NCBI GenBank assembly: GCA_030151635.1
Contig: JASLDF010000012.1
Coordinates: forward strand, 1 to 28,514
Reading direction: 5' to 3'
DNA length: 28,514 bases
DNA from: Bacteroides sp.
Lineage (GTDB): Bacteria > Bacteroidota > Bacteroidia > Bacteroidales > Bacteroidaceae
Shown here in pieces: positions 15,028-24,359 of this stretch (position 1 is the stretch's first letter; every line of letters begins with the position of its first letter). Below the pieces are notes generated by a model. That model did not search any database. It had not been told where the DNA came from and was given only the letters and a program-made list of their open reading frames with translations. Both the position numbers and the translations under genes were made by a program.

Positions 15028-16167
15028 TTATTTAGCAGGTTCTGGAAGTGTAACCGCTTTCCATGGTAAATCTTTATAAGACCCTAAGTCGTTACCATTT
15101 TCGGTGTGGTCTTTAACAATATTCCCCAAACCTTCATCAAATTTCCAGTAAGAAACTAACCCTTCACTTGTAGGTTCAACAGAGTATGGGTTTGCTTTGA
15201 TTTCTTCTGCAGTACGAACTTTATTCCAAATTCTACATTCAGAAATATCACCAGCTAACCATCTATCATTGTTGTAAGATTTACCAATATAGAAACTACT
15301 TGTACCAAGGCTAATAGTACCTAGGCGTTTACTACCTTTTGATTGCTCTTTTCCATCAACATATATAATAAGCTCATTATTTGCCGAATTATAAGTCACA
15401 GCAATATGAACCCATTGATTAGTTGGTAACCCTTTGCTTGAATCTCTATCTGGGAAGTTACCATTGTTAGTGGCTAATTGGATTTGATTTCTTTCAAAGT
15501 TAGCATCGCCTAGACGGATTAAGAAATAACCTTCGATTCCCATTACAGTACTAATTTCACCGTTATTGAAATCTCTAATTCTCACCAAAGCTTCTAATGT
15601 CACTTCACTTAGATTATTCGCAACACTTGCATTTTTCCAAGTTGGCTGTAAGAAGTTTTTTTCAATATCGGCAACTACGTTAATTAAAGCAGCACCTTTA
15701 AATACGTAAAACGTTGTTTCTGCACTTTTCAAAAGTGCAAGATTAGGGCTTTTTACAGTTACCGGTAGAACGTATACTTGCTCTCTATCCAATTGTGTAA
15801 TGTTTTGGAAAGCTATTGTAGCTACCGACGACAAGACAGCACCAGGTTTAATACTTACATTTGCATCTGTAATGGTATAAAAATCTGATTCTAGAAATAT
15901 AGCTTTCTCACCATAAGATTGGTTGAAAGTATTTACTGCTGCTTGATTAGGAACAAACTCAAAGTTGAGTTCTTGTTGTTCGGGCATTGCTATAGCCACT
16001 TCAAGTGTTCTTACTTCGCTATTTGCCGAAGGTTTAATAAATAAGTTTTGGACTTTATCACCTCCAGCAATGTATCCTTTATTGCTAAAGTTGCTATCAT
16101 TGCTACAACTTGTAAATACAAGTGCCGCAGCCATCGCTATTATAAAGTGTATTTTTTTATTTTTCAT
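15028..16167 (-). CDS. DUF1735 + laminin-G-like (ConA-like) surface lipoprotein
   Basis: The 379-residue protein has a lipobox (FTSC, Cys21). Residues about 40-155 fit DUF1735 (EVAIAMPEQQELNFEFVP, AILKPG-like SIKPGAVLSSV, YVLPVTV). Residues about 175-375 form a concanavalin A/laminin-G-type fold: LSEVTLEALVRIRDFN, NQWVHIAVTYNSANNELIIY, VDGKEQSKGS, FYIGKSYNNDRWLAGDISEC and the end motif LVSYWKFDEGLGNIVKDH. Proteins of this layout in Bacteroides PULs bind glycans at the cell surface. Five bases separate it from the GH18-like gene upstream. No catalytic motif is seen. Confidence 0.88.
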   Translation of the reverse strand: MKNKKIHFIIAMAAALVFTSCSNDSNFSNKGYIAGGDKVQNLFIKPSANSEVRTLEVAIAMPEQQELNFEFVPNQAAVNTFNQSYGEKAIFLESDFYTITDANVSIKPGAVLSSVATIAFQNITQLDREQVYVLPVTVKSPNLALLKSAETTFYVFKGAALINVVADIEKNFLQPTWKNASVANNLSEVTLEALVRIRDFNNGEISTVMGIEGYFLIRLGDANFERNQIQLATNNGNFPDRDSSKGLPTNQWVHIAVTYNSANNELIIYVDGKEQSKGSKRLGTISLGTSSFYIGKSYNNDRWLAGDISECRIWNKVRTAEEIKANPYSVEPTSEGLVSYWKFDEGLGNIVKDHTENGNDLGSYKDLPWKAVTLPEPAK

Positions 16168-16173
16168 GTTGAT

Positions 16174-17223
16174 TTATTTTAAAGAAGGATTTAAAATACT
16201 AATGGCCTCACGAGTGTGTGCATAGATTCTAGGATTGGTGTAATAGTCATTTTGAATGTCTATAATACCAATACCAGCAACAGTATAGTTGAAATTTCCA
16301 GTAGCAAGTGTTGCTGTAGAAATTAGAGCTACTGATTGATCTGCCCAATATCCAATTTTAGGCTCTTCTGGATCTCTTGAAGGTAATTGAGCAGTCATAA
16401 TGTATCTGTCTGTTGGTATTCCTTCTCCTGATGCACTTGATATTGTATACTTTATTGACGATTCATTTGTGTTATTATGAGTCGGAACAATAATGTGTTT
16501 ACAGTTTTCCAAAATTGATCTATTAATTAGGTTTTGTGGCAAACCAGCATAAACAATGTATTTATCTTGGTGAGCATTTATCCAACCATTGATAAAACCT
16601 AAGAAAATAATTTCACTTTCAGTGTACTCCTTTTTTTCGGCAGGCTTCATGTGTAAGCTACTCTTACCTATATACTCCACAGAAATACCGTCATAAGGAT
16701 AGTGATTGGCAAGTCTTAAAAGAGCAGGAATCTTATGGGTAAGATAACTGTTAAGATCTTCTATTTCAACAATCTCTCCTGTTTCCTCTTCAATTTCTAA
16801 AGCTCTGTCCACAAGAAATTTATGCTCTTTCTTAAGTTGATCAATATTGATAGCATATAGCACTTTTGTACCTTTAGTTTTTAATTCGGCAATTTCTAAT
16901 AACTCTCTTTCGTTTAAATCTTGAGGAGTTGAAAGAATGGCTACATCCACACTATCTGGAATATTATTAAGGTGTTGAGGGCGAATTGTAGCGTTCTTTT
17001 GGCTATTGTTTACCCAAGCATAAACATATTTATGATCAGATTCTTTATAAGCTTTCAGATTTTCAAGGTATTCTTTATATAGTTCAGGGTTTTGTTCCTG
17101 AATATTTGGGTATTCTGGAGTTAGAGGTTTAAGATCATTCCAATCACTACATGATTGAAAAGTAAAACCTACGCAAAGACCAGTAAGCAGCAATATTGAT
17201 TTTTTAAATAAATTCATATTCAT
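16174..17223 (-). CDS. GH18-like lipoprotein lacking the catalytic glutamate
   Basis: The protein has 349 residues if it starts at the ATG at 17223 (a second ATG at 17217 is equally possible); lipobox FQSC, Cys25. The sequence follows the GH18 barrel plan: VDVAILSTPQDL, GTKVLYAINID and, at the catalytic strand, YPYDGISVEYIG. There the active enzymes' DxxDxDxE pattern is reduced to D178, E183 and I185, so the proton-donating Glu is Ile. It is most likely a glycan-binding pseudo-enzyme working beside SusD. A longer frame back to 17286 overlaps susD and lacks a signal peptide at its start, so it was not used. It lies 13 bp after the susD stop. Confidence 0.82.
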   Translation of the reverse strand: MNMNLFKKSILLLTGLCVGFTFQSCSDWNDLKPLTPEYPNIQEQNPELYKEYLENLKAYKESDHKYVYAWVNNSQKNATIRPQHLNNIPDSVDVAILSTPQDLNERELLEIAELKTKGTKVLYAINIDQLKKEHKFLVDRALEIEEETGEIVEIEDLNSYLTHKIPALLRLANHYPYDGISVEYIGKSSLHMKPAEKKEYTESEIIFLGFINGWINAHQDKYIVYAGLPQNLINRSILENCKHIIVPTHNNTNESSIKYTISSASGEGIPTDRYIMTAQLPSRDPEEPKIGYWADQSVALISTATLATGNFNYTVAGIGIIDIQNDYYTNPRIYAHTREAISILNPSLK

Positions 17224-17236
17224 AGTATTTACGTCA

Positions 17237-18808
17237 TTAATTCTTTTTAGTCCACCATAAATCAGTGCCCATATTATCGGGTCCAATCAATAGGTTGCTA
17301 ATAGCTTCTTGTAAGTGGATTTCGTTCTCTTTATACTCAGTAACAGGGTAAGCTAATCTTCTAGCCATGCGTGAGCTAACAACATCACCACCACTTTTGT
17401 TATCAACAGCTTCCATTAGTTTAGGATAACCTGTTCTTCTATAATCAGCCCAAGCTTCAAGACCTAATGGGAAGTTTGCAATCCATTTTTGTGTAATGAT
17501 TTTTTCCAGTTTAGTTTCCATGTCAGCTGCTTCATTCCATTTAATGGTAACAGTACTTGGTGTGCCTTTATATGAGAAAAATCCTTGAGGGTCCTTGTAA
17601 TTTGTAACGATTCTAGTTGCATTGTTTATGTATGCTTCTGCACCTGCTACAGACCACTGTTCAAATGATAGTGTAATACCTTCATTGTATAATTGTTCGG
17701 CAGTTCCACCCATATTCCATCCTTTAATTGCGCCTTCTGCACGCAAGAATGCACTTTCGGCAGCATTCATCCAAAGTAAGTGGTCTGTAATGCTAACTTT
17801 CATATTAGAGTACATTCTGTAATCTCCTTGAGGAACCAGAACTCCATTTCTTAATCCATAATATCCGTTAACAATTGGTTTTTCTTCTACCATTCCTTTG
17901 AACGTAGTTTCTGTGAAATATGCACTTCTTCTAGGGTCATTAAATCCATTCATGTAGTTTGTAATGTCCGCAGAAATTCTAGAGTCTCCATCATTATAGT
18001 CATACATAACCACTTTGAATGGATTCTTTGTCAGTGAATAGAAAGCATTGTCTTTATTGCTTGACATGATTCCTATTGGATGATTTACAGCTTCTTCAGC
18101 TTTTTGTTTAGCTAACGTTTCGTCTGCATTACTGATACGAACAGCTAGTCTTAACTTCAAGCTATTTGCAAATTTAATCCATGGTATAACTTGACCTCCA
18201 AAAACTTTATCCGCTTGAGGACTGAATAATTCGTTTTGGTGTTCTTCAAGATATGCAATTGCCGTATCTAGCTCTTCGAACATTAATGTGTAGATATCTC
18301 TCTCTGAATCATATGGTGCTGTTAATTTAGCATCTGCTCCAATTTTACTATATGGAATTGGACCATAGGTTGCTGCTACTGGAGATAGTGCAGCAACTTT
18401 TGTAATCATTGCAACAGATAACAACATTTGATTAGGATTGTCTGTGTATTTCAGTTTTGAATAAGTCTGATATACAGCCGGTATAATGTCATTAAAAGTG
18501 GCTTGATTCCAATGTTCTTCTGGATTGTAAGTTGAGAACTTTTGTTTAAATCCATCATTAGAATCAGCTAAATACCCCCCAAAAGAACCTCCTAAAAGGC
18601 AATTGTTGAATTGGAATAAGTTTGCATCAGCAGGTATTACATAGCCTTGCATTTCAACCAATGGTGCTCTATAATTATAGTCATCAGAAGTAATGTCTTT
18701 ATCCGTAGCGTCATACGGATTTGTATTCATATCTTCAAAATTAGAGGTACATGCACTAAAAGTACATACAGCACCAAATAATATTGATTTTAGTATTGAT
18801 TTATTCAT
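17237..18808 (-). CDS. SusD/RagB-family glycan-binding lipoprotein
   Basis: The 523-residue lipoprotein (lipobox FSAC, Cys20) is of the SusD-like type that begins with FEDMNTNPYDATDKDIT. It forms the hinged lid over the SusC barrel and captures oligosaccharides. Further marks are IPYSKIGADAKLTAPYDSE, LRLAVRISNADETLAKQKAE, WMNAAESAFLRAEGA, and the C-terminal IITQKWIANFPLGLEAWADY and RRTGYPKL. Length and order are as usual. It follows susC by 18 bp. Confidence 0.95.
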   Translation of the reverse strand: MNKSILKSILFGAVCTFSACTSNFEDMNTNPYDATDKDITSDDYNYRAPLVEMQGYVIPADANLFQFNNCLLGGSFGGYLADSNDGFKQKFSTYNPEEHWNQATFNDIIPAVYQTYSKLKYTDNPNQMLLSVAMITKVAALSPVAATYGPIPYSKIGADAKLTAPYDSERDIYTLMFEELDTAIAYLEEHQNELFSPQADKVFGGQVIPWIKFANSLKLRLAVRISNADETLAKQKAEEAVNHPIGIMSSNKDNAFYSLTKNPFKVVMYDYNDGDSRISADITNYMNGFNDPRRSAYFTETTFKGMVEEKPIVNGYYGLRNGVLVPQGDYRMYSNMKVSITDHLLWMNAAESAFLRAEGAIKGWNMGGTAEQLYNEGITLSFEQWSVAGAEAYINNATRIVTNYKDPQGFFSYKGTPSTVTIKWNEAADMETKLEKIITQKWIANFPLGLEAWADYRRTGYPKLMEAVDNKSGGDVVSSRMARRLAYPVTEYKENEIHLQEAISNLLIGPDNMGTDLWWTKKN

Positions 18809-18826
18809 TGTAGTGTCTTTTAAATA

Positions 18827-21800
18827 TTAAAATTTAAGTCTAACGTTGAATCCGATATTACGGGTACTTGGCATCATAAAGTAGTCTATGCCTTGGTAGT
18901 AGTTGCCTGTAGAAGCTACAGATTCTGGATCAAATGGAGCTCTGTTATAGATCATCCAAAGATTTTTACCAACAACCGATACCGTTAGGTCTCCAACATT
19001 CCATAGTTTGTTTTTGGTAAATGTATACCCCAGAGAAGCTTCTTGTAAGCGTACGTTTGTTGCACTATAAGTATAATATTGTGGCATCCCTGATTGACTA
19101 CCAATTGCAGTAAACCATTTTTCTGGATCCATAACATCTCCACCGTGAATTACAACTCCTCCAGCTTGTCTAGCATCTGCAGAGTATTTAGATACACCGT
19201 AGTTGTCTAATGCTGCTTGAGTAGCAGAGTAGGCTACACCACCAATTCTAGCCGTTAGCATAACTCCTGCATTGAAGCCTTTGTATTTAAAATCATTTCT
19301 CCAAGCCAAATTTGCCTTAGGGAAAATAGTACCAAGTTTAATGTCGGCAGAGTTTACTGTAGTAACATTTCCGTTTTCGTCAATGAAAATATTTCCATTA
19401 TCGTCACGTTTTAAATCAGAGATAGAGTATAAGTCACCTAGTCCACCTCCTTTTTTAAGAATAAATCTAGCTTTAGCAAGTCCTGCAATATCTAATCTGT
19501 CTTTATTGATATACTCGCCTGTTAAAGGATGTTTGAAGTTATCTACAAGTTCTATAATCTTATTTTTATTGTGGCTTAATGTAAAGTTTGAAGACCATCT
19601 AAAGTCTTTCCAGTCTTTATCAAATCCAAGAGCAAGCTCTATACCTCTATTTAAGACGTTACCTGTTTGAATAAAGATAGTTGTATAGCCAGAGGAAGCT
19701 GAGATTTGAGGGTCGAATGTTTGATTATACGTTTTTGTATTGTAGAAACTGAAATCTAAACTGAAATACTTCAAGAATCTAGCAGTAAGACCTACCTCCC
19801 AAGAGTTATTTGTTTCTGGTTTAAGATTATGTATAGGGTAGTTTCTTTTAAACATACTCCAACTATTGGTTGCATCATTCCACGCATAAGTTGGGTTTGC
19901 TAAGAAACGACTAAATGGTAGACCAACCGATGCAAATGAACTTCTAATTTTTAAGTACTCAATTTGCTTCGGCATGTTAATTATTTCAGAGAGAACAATT
20001 GACGCACCAAAAGATGGATAGAAGAATGATTTCTTTGAAGAGTTTGGACCTGCCAGTTGAGAAGGCCAGTCATTTCTACCAGTTACAGTTAAGTAATATG
20101 CTCCTTTGTATCCAACTTCTGCACTTGCGAAGATAGATTGGGTTTGCTCATGCCATCCTTGTTGAATACGTTTTGTTGTATTATTGTCAAGTTGGAAAAC
20201 ATTGAATAAATTTGGAATTCCTCCTACTGCAATAGGACCTCTATTTTGAATAAGATCTTCTCTTAAGTCAGAGTATGAAGTACCAATATTTGCTTGAATA
20301 GAAATTTGATTTTCAAAAGTTTTACTCATGTTAACCAATAAGTCTGCATAGGTTTGCTTATTCTTTTGTGTGGTAATACCATATAGACCATTGTTTGAAC
20401 CTTCAATAAGTGTTTTATTTGAAGTTGCATATAGTTTCTCTGTAAAGTCATTAACCGAATTGTCAATGCGGACACGTCCAGACACATTAAGCCAATCCAA
20501 AATGTCATAACTTAAACCTGCATTAAACATGTAACGATCTTTCTTGTTTTCACGTAAGTTACGGTTAGCAATCCAGTATGGGTTTTGACCTGTAAATTCG
20601 GCAATACCATATGGCCAGTGTTGAGTCATAATTTTTCGTGAAGCATCATAACGCTCATACATTTTGACATCATTCCAGTCGTTACCTCTAGGAAATAAAT
20701 AGGCTGTAACCAAAGGATTTGAATATACACCTTGATTTACCATATTTAGGTCGTTTTGCTTAATGTAGCTACCACCCACATCTAATGTCATTTTATCTTC
20801 CAAGAAAGAAGTTGTATTTCTAAATGTGAAGTTGTAACGATTATACTCATTATTAGGTGTGATTCCAATAGAGTTTACAGCAGCTGCCGAAAGATAAGTT
20901 TGATTTTTATCTGTACCTGTTTGGAAAGAAACAGCCTCTGTAGCTACAACGCCAGTTTTAAAGAAATCGTCTTTTGGATTGTAAGCATTGCGGTTTACAT
21001 CGTTAAGCTCTTTACCCCAGCTCATATCCTTAGCATTCGATTTACTTCCTGCTCCGTATGAATTTTGGAACTTAGGCATTTGATATGCAGATAAAAAATC
21101 TGTTGATTGTGTAACAACGATGCTTGTTTGTCCAGCTTTACCTTTTTTTGTGGTAATAACAACCGCACCATTCGCTCCTTGACTACCATATAGAGCAGCT
21201 GCTGCTGCACCAGTTAGAACAGACATTGACTCAATGTCCTCTGGGTTAAGGTCTGCAATTGATTCCGTAGAGCCAGAAGAGTTAAACTCTGTGCCACCTT
21301 CTTTTGCAGTATTGTACATTGGAATACCATCAATAACATAGAGTGCGTTACTTGATTGGTTGATACTTTTAGTACCACGCATCACTACTTTAGTTGCTCC
21401 ACCTACGCCAGACGAACTACTATTGATTGTAACCCCAGCCACTTTACCATTTAAAGAGTTCATGAAGTTGGCATCTTTATTAGTTAGTAGTGCATCCGAT
21501 TTTACTTCCTGTACATTATAACTTAGTGCTTTTTGTTCACGTTTTATACCAAGAGCTGTAACTACTACTTCGCTTAATAGTTGCGTGTCTGTATTAAGAT
21601 TAATGGTATAGTTTGTTTTATCAGTAATGGTAACATAAGTAGTTTTGTATCCAATATATGATATCTCAAGGACATCTCCTTTTTTTACATTACTAAATGA
21701 AAACTCACCATTGACATTTGTAATTGTTCCAGCAGTACCTCCTTTAATAGAAATATTAACACCGATTAGAGGTTCATTATCAGCTTCTCTGTCGATGATA

Positions 21801-22147
21801 ACACCTTTAATTGATTTGTTTTGTACTTCTTGTTGTGTTTTATCTACAATCATGATGTAATCTCCATCAATCTGGTAGGTAAAGTTTGTACCTGCAAGTG
21901 TTTTTTCAAGTGCAACTTCTAGGGGTTGATCTTGAACATCTAGTAGGATAGGCTTGCTACCTTTTAGTCTAGACGCATTGTAAGCAATTGATTTTTTGCT
22001 TTGTTTTTCAATCTGCTTTAGTGCTTCGGTAATGGTTATTTCCCCTTTGGGAATTGTTACATTAACCTGAGCATAAAGGACTGTTTGGCATAATAGCAAA
22101 CAGACGAAAGCCGCAATGGCTTTACTTTTTTGTTTTATAAAACTCAT
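18827..22147 (-). CDS. SusC-family TonB-dependent outer-membrane transporter with STN signalling domain
   Basis: The 1106-residue protein has a signal peptide ending at VLYA (26). An STN domain follows at about 45-105 (ITITEALKQIEKQSKKSIAY to NFTYQIDGDYIMIVD), then a carboxypeptidase-regulatory-like beta domain at about 113-195 (IKGVIIDREADNEPLIGVNI), and the plug with LSEVVVTALGIKREQKALSY and SLNGKVAGVTI. The long barrel ends at NIGFNVRLKF. The STN domain is found in transporters that signal to FecR-type anti-sigma factors, and those two genes lie directly upstream, so transport and gene control are linked. The substrate is probably N-glycan oligosaccharide, judged from the neighbouring enzymes. 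No housekeeping-type promoter is seen in the 121 bp before it. Confidence 0.96.
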   Translation of the reverse strand: MSFIKQKSKAIAAFVCLLLCQTVLYAQVNVTIPKGEITITEALKQIEKQSKKSIAYNASRLKGSKPILLDVQDQPLEVALEKTLAGTNFTYQIDGDYIMIVDKTQQEVQNKSIKGVIIDREADNEPLIGVNISIKGGTAGTITNVNGEFSFSNVKKGDVLEISYIGYKTTYVTITDKTNYTINLNTDTQLLSEVVVTALGIKREQKALSYNVQEVKSDALLTNKDANFMNSLNGKVAGVTINSSSSGVGGATKVVMRGTKSINQSSNALYVIDGIPMYNTAKEGGTEFNSSGSTESIADLNPEDIESMSVLTGAAAAALYGSQGANGAVVITTKKGKAGQTSIVVTQSTDFLSAYQMPKFQNSYGAGSKSNAKDMSWGKELNDVNRNAYNPKDDFFKTGVVATEAVSFQTGTDKNQTYLSAAAVNSIGITPNNEYNRYNFTFRNTTSFLEDKMTLDVGGSYIKQNDLNMVNQGVYSNPLVTAYLFPRGNDWNDVKMYERYDASRKIMTQHWPYGIAEFTGQNPYWIANRNLRENKKDRYMFNAGLSYDILDWLNVSGRVRIDNSVNDFTEKLYATSNKTLIEGSNNGLYGITTQKNKQTYADLLVNMSKTFENQISIQANIGTSYSDLREDLIQNRGPIAVGGIPNLFNVFQLDNNTTKRIQQGWHEQTQSIFASAEVGYKGAYYLTVTGRNDWPSQLAGPNSSKKSFFYPSFGASIVLSEIINMPKQIEYLKIRSSFASVGLPFSRFLANPTYAWNDATNSWSMFKRNYPIHNLKPETNNSWEVGLTARFLKYFSLDFSFYNTKTYNQTFDPQISASSGYTTIFIQTGNVLNRGIELALGFDKDWKDFRWSSNFTLSHNKNKIIELVDNFKHPLTGEYINKDRLDIAGLAKARFILKKGGGLGDLYSISDLKRDDNGNIFIDENGNVTTVNSADIKLGTIFPKANLAWRNDFKYKGFNAGVMLTARIGGVAYSATQAALDNYGVSKYSADARQAGGVVIHGGDVMDPEKWFTAIGSQSGMPQYYTYSATNVRLQEASLGYTFTKNKLWNVGDLTVSVVGKNLWMIYNRAPFDPESVASTGNYYQGIDYFMMPSTRNIGFNVRLKF

Positions 22148-22268
22148 AAATACAATGTGTTAATTAAGTTTTAGTGGTTAACTATTTAAATTGTGATTTC
22201 ATGCGTATTTAACGCTTACCGGATTCTAGGTAAATAATTGCTTTAAGTTTTTCATCTTGATTTTTGAT
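22148..22268 (-). promoter_or_regulatory. Leader/promoter region of susC, probably read by the locus ECF sigma factor
   Basis: This is the 121-bp gap between the fecR stop and the susC start. No TAnnTTTG box is present on the minus strand. A short inverted repeat GCGT/ACGC lies near 22203-22216, next to a GC-richer patch (GAATCCGG on the minus strand). As target genes of ECF/FecR/STN systems start at susC, an ECF promoter is expected here, but I cannot name its boxes. Confidence 0.3.
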
Positions 22269-23234
22269 TTAGTATATGTAACAAATATTATTCTCTAGTT
22301 TGTAGTTGATGTTGGACACTGTTTTAATGACTCTGGCCACTTCTTCAAATGGAGCATCTCTTCTAAATTTGAATGTATATCGGTATTCCGTATTTAAAGT
22401 TTTCCAATCGTATTGAATAGAAGTTGCATAGTATCGTTCAAGTATTGCAAAAGTCTCTTTAAGTGTTTTGTTTTGGATGGTAATTTCACCATCTTTCCAA
22501 GCTGTTATTATATTGGGTTGTACTTGTGAAAGGATGTAGTTGTTTCCATCTTTTTGATATGCCAACTGTTCGTTAGGAGTAAGAATCTTTTTGAATTTTG
22601 ACTTCGGAGCTTCAACTTCAATACTACCAGAAAGGAGTGTAGTGTACACAATAGAGTCTTCTGGGTAGGCAGCTACATTGAATTCTGTTCCAAGTGCTGT
22701 AACATTTACATTCGAAGTTTTAACAATAAAGGGGTGCTTTTCGTCTTTAGCTACTTTGAACATAGCTTCCCCTACAAGATATACGCTTCTTGTTTCACCT
22801 GTAAATTCGGATGGATATAATAATGTTGTTTTCGAATTGGAGTGAACAATTGTGCCATCGGGTAGTGTGATTGTGTTTAATTGAGCTATTGGGGTGTGTA
22901 ACTCTATAATATCGGTATTGATATGTCCAGAATTATTGAGTAACAAGTATAAAAGTGTGCTTGAAATGAGTACAAGTGTTGCAGCAATAGATTGCCACAC
23001 CCAGATGTTTTTTGTTCTTTTATTGACGCCTAACTTAGACTTGATTTTATCAAGTGCTTCCCATGTGTCTGAAACTGTAGTGATAGGCTTTTCATTCCAA
23101 ATGGCTTGAAGTTCTTCTTCTTTTTCAGATTGATGATTCTCATCAATAAGCCAACTATGAAAAGCTGCTTTGGCTTCATCATTTTGTTCTTTACTTGTAA
23201 AGGACTTGAATATGGTTTTTATGTATTTTTTCAC
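22269..23234 (-). CDS. FecR-family anti-sigma factor
   Basis: The 321-residue single-pass inner-membrane protein has a short cytoplasmic sigma-binding part (1-75), one membrane helix (about 77-99, WVWQSIAATLVLISSTLLYL) and a periplasmic FecR domain (about 107-200). The FecR motifs are NTITLPDGTIVHSNSKTTLL, YPSEFTGETRSVYLVGEAMF and TEFNVAAYPEDS. The C-terminal DUF4974 domain (FAILERYYATSIQYDWKTLN to NINYKLENN) is typical of Bacteroidetes. It receives the signal from the STN domain of SusC and releases the ECF sigma factor. It sits 52 bp downstream of the sigma gene and 121 bp upstream of susC. Confidence 0.95.
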   Translation of the reverse strand: MKKYIKTIFKSFTSKEQNDEAKAAFHSWLIDENHQSEKEEELQAIWNEKPITTVSDTWEALDKIKSKLGVNKRTKNIWVWQSIAATLVLISSTLLYLLLNNSGHINTDIIELHTPIAQLNTITLPDGTIVHSNSKTTLLYPSEFTGETRSVYLVGEAMFKVAKDEKHPFIVKTSNVNVTALGTEFNVAAYPEDSIVYTTLLSGSIEVEAPKSKFKKILTPNEQLAYQKDGNNYILSQVQPNIITAWKDGEITIQNKTLKETFAILERYYATSIQYDWKTLNTEYRYTFKFRRDAPFEEVARVIKTVSNINYKLENNICYIY

Positions 23235-23286
23235 TTTATATGTCGTTTGTTAATAGTAAGACACATAACTAAGTGCAACTACTCAA

Positions 23287-23826
23287 TCAAAACCATAAAA
23301 AGATTAAAAAAAGTGGAATTTCCTTCAATTCTGTTAGAGCAAGGTGAATATGTCGCTCTACTGTTCGTATAGATAGGTTAAGTTTATCAGCTATATCTTT
23401 ATTTGATTTGCCCTCAAATCGACTAAGTTTGAATATATGTCTTCTTTGTGGAGGCATGTTTTCGATTTTCAGCTTAAGAATTAACTCTAACTCTTTAGAA
23501 TAAAGCTTTTCTTCAAAATCTGTTGTATAGTCAACAGATTCTAAGGTCGATTTAATTGTGTGGTCTTGGTACTTTTTCTCGATTAAGTTTCGACGTATTA
23601 TATTAAAAATATAATTTCGAGTCATGGCATAAATATAACTATCATTGTATTCATTTGAACACCAAATTTCTGGCTGTTTCCATATTTTGATGAATATTTC
23701 TTGTGCTACGTCTGCTGCATCTTCCTCATTCTGTAATAATTTAATAGCGAATCCTTTAACTTTTGGGTAGTAGGTTAAGAAAAATTCCTCGAATAGCTCT
23801 ACTGATTGATTATCAGTTTGTTTCAT
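23287..23826 (-). CDS. ECF RNA polymerase sigma factor (PUL regulator)
   Basis: The 179-residue protein has region 2 (FFLTYYPKVKGFAIKLLQNE, AADVAQEIFIKIWK, SYIYAMTRNYIFNIIRR) and region 4 (MPPQRRHIFKLSRFEGKSNK, IADKLNLSIRTVERHIHLAL), and nothing else. It is the usual size for Bacteroidetes ECF sigma factors paired with FecR proteins. It should direct transcription of the susC operon when SusC is occupied by glycan. It has its own promoter candidate at 24039-24071 and a leader of about 200 nt. Confidence 0.95.
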   Translation of the reverse strand: MKQTDNQSVELFEEFFLTYYPKVKGFAIKLLQNEEDAADVAQEIFIKIWKQPEIWCSNEYNDSYIYAMTRNYIFNIIRRNLIEKKYQDHTIKSTLESVDYTTDFEEKLYSKELELILKLKIENMPPQRRHIFKLSRFEGKSNKDIADKLNLSIRTVERHIHLALTELKEIPLFLIFLWF

Positions 23827-24038
23827 AATATATATTTAACAGGTTTGTTGACTCTAAAAGTAATAATTATGCCATTGTATTACTTTATTTGAGTTTTCCT
23901 CTCGTGTCTAAACTTTGGAGATTTAATTTTTTTCGATAAAAAATAATATTTACTGTGATACAATGAATTTGATTGATACTCTTAAATTAGGAGTAAATTT
24001 CTAATATCTTAATTTTTCATATTTATTTCGAATTGTTG

Positions 24039-24071
24039 CAAATATAATGGGTTTGGTAGACTATAAACAAT
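24039..24071 (-). promoter_or_regulatory. Candidate promoter for the sigma/anti-sigma genes
   Basis: The minus strand shows ATTG (24068-24071), a 21-bp spacer and TATATTTG (24039-24046), the latter an exact -7 box. It lies back to back with the plus-strand promoter candidate at 24098-24128. Confidence 0.45.
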
Positions 24072-24097
24072 AATGTTCGATATTTATGATATTAAAT

Positions 24098-24128
24098 TTT
24101 ATTATTAATATTCGAAATATTATCTTTG
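24098..24128 (+). promoter_or_regulatory. Candidate promoter for the ABC-F operon
   Basis: TTTA (24098-24101), a 19-bp spacer and TATCTTTG (24121-24128) fit the Bacteroides consensus with one mismatch. The transcript would carry a leader of about 450 nt before the ABC-F start at 24581, which is unusually long. Confidence 0.45.
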
Positions 24129-24305
24129 TCTCATTATTAATTAATTCAATAACAAATGTGATACTTTAGCTCTCGCTATACTTTTAGGGTTCCTAACCCC
24201 ATTTATTATGCAGTTTTTTCAGACTGTATTTAGTATCAATTTGTATTCCATTTCCTTTATTTTATAATTTCACTGTGTATTAATATACTGCGGTTGGTTT
24301 TTTTA

Positions 24306-24359
24306 ATGATGATTTTAAGAATGTTTATTCATGTTCTTCTGTGGTTTATCATTAGCTAA
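24306..24359 (+). CDS. Possible leader peptide (uORF) ahead of the ABC-F gene
   Basis: A 17-codon frame, MMILRMFIHVLLWFIIS, has in-frame internal starts at 24309 and 24321. Its stop codon lies inside the first arm (TTAGCTAA, 24352-24359) of a predicted hairpin. Translating ribosomes would therefore affect RNA folding downstream. Antibiotic-resistance ABC-F genes in other phyla are often controlled this way. No ribosome binding site is obvious, so this is a candidate only. Confidence 0.35.
   Translation: MMILRMFIHVLLWFIIS

Noticed and set aside
17224..17286. Upstream extension of the GH18-like gene into susD
   Set aside because: The first 21 residues lack a signal peptide character and overlap susD. 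The lipoprotein signal begins at the ATG at 17223 or 17217.
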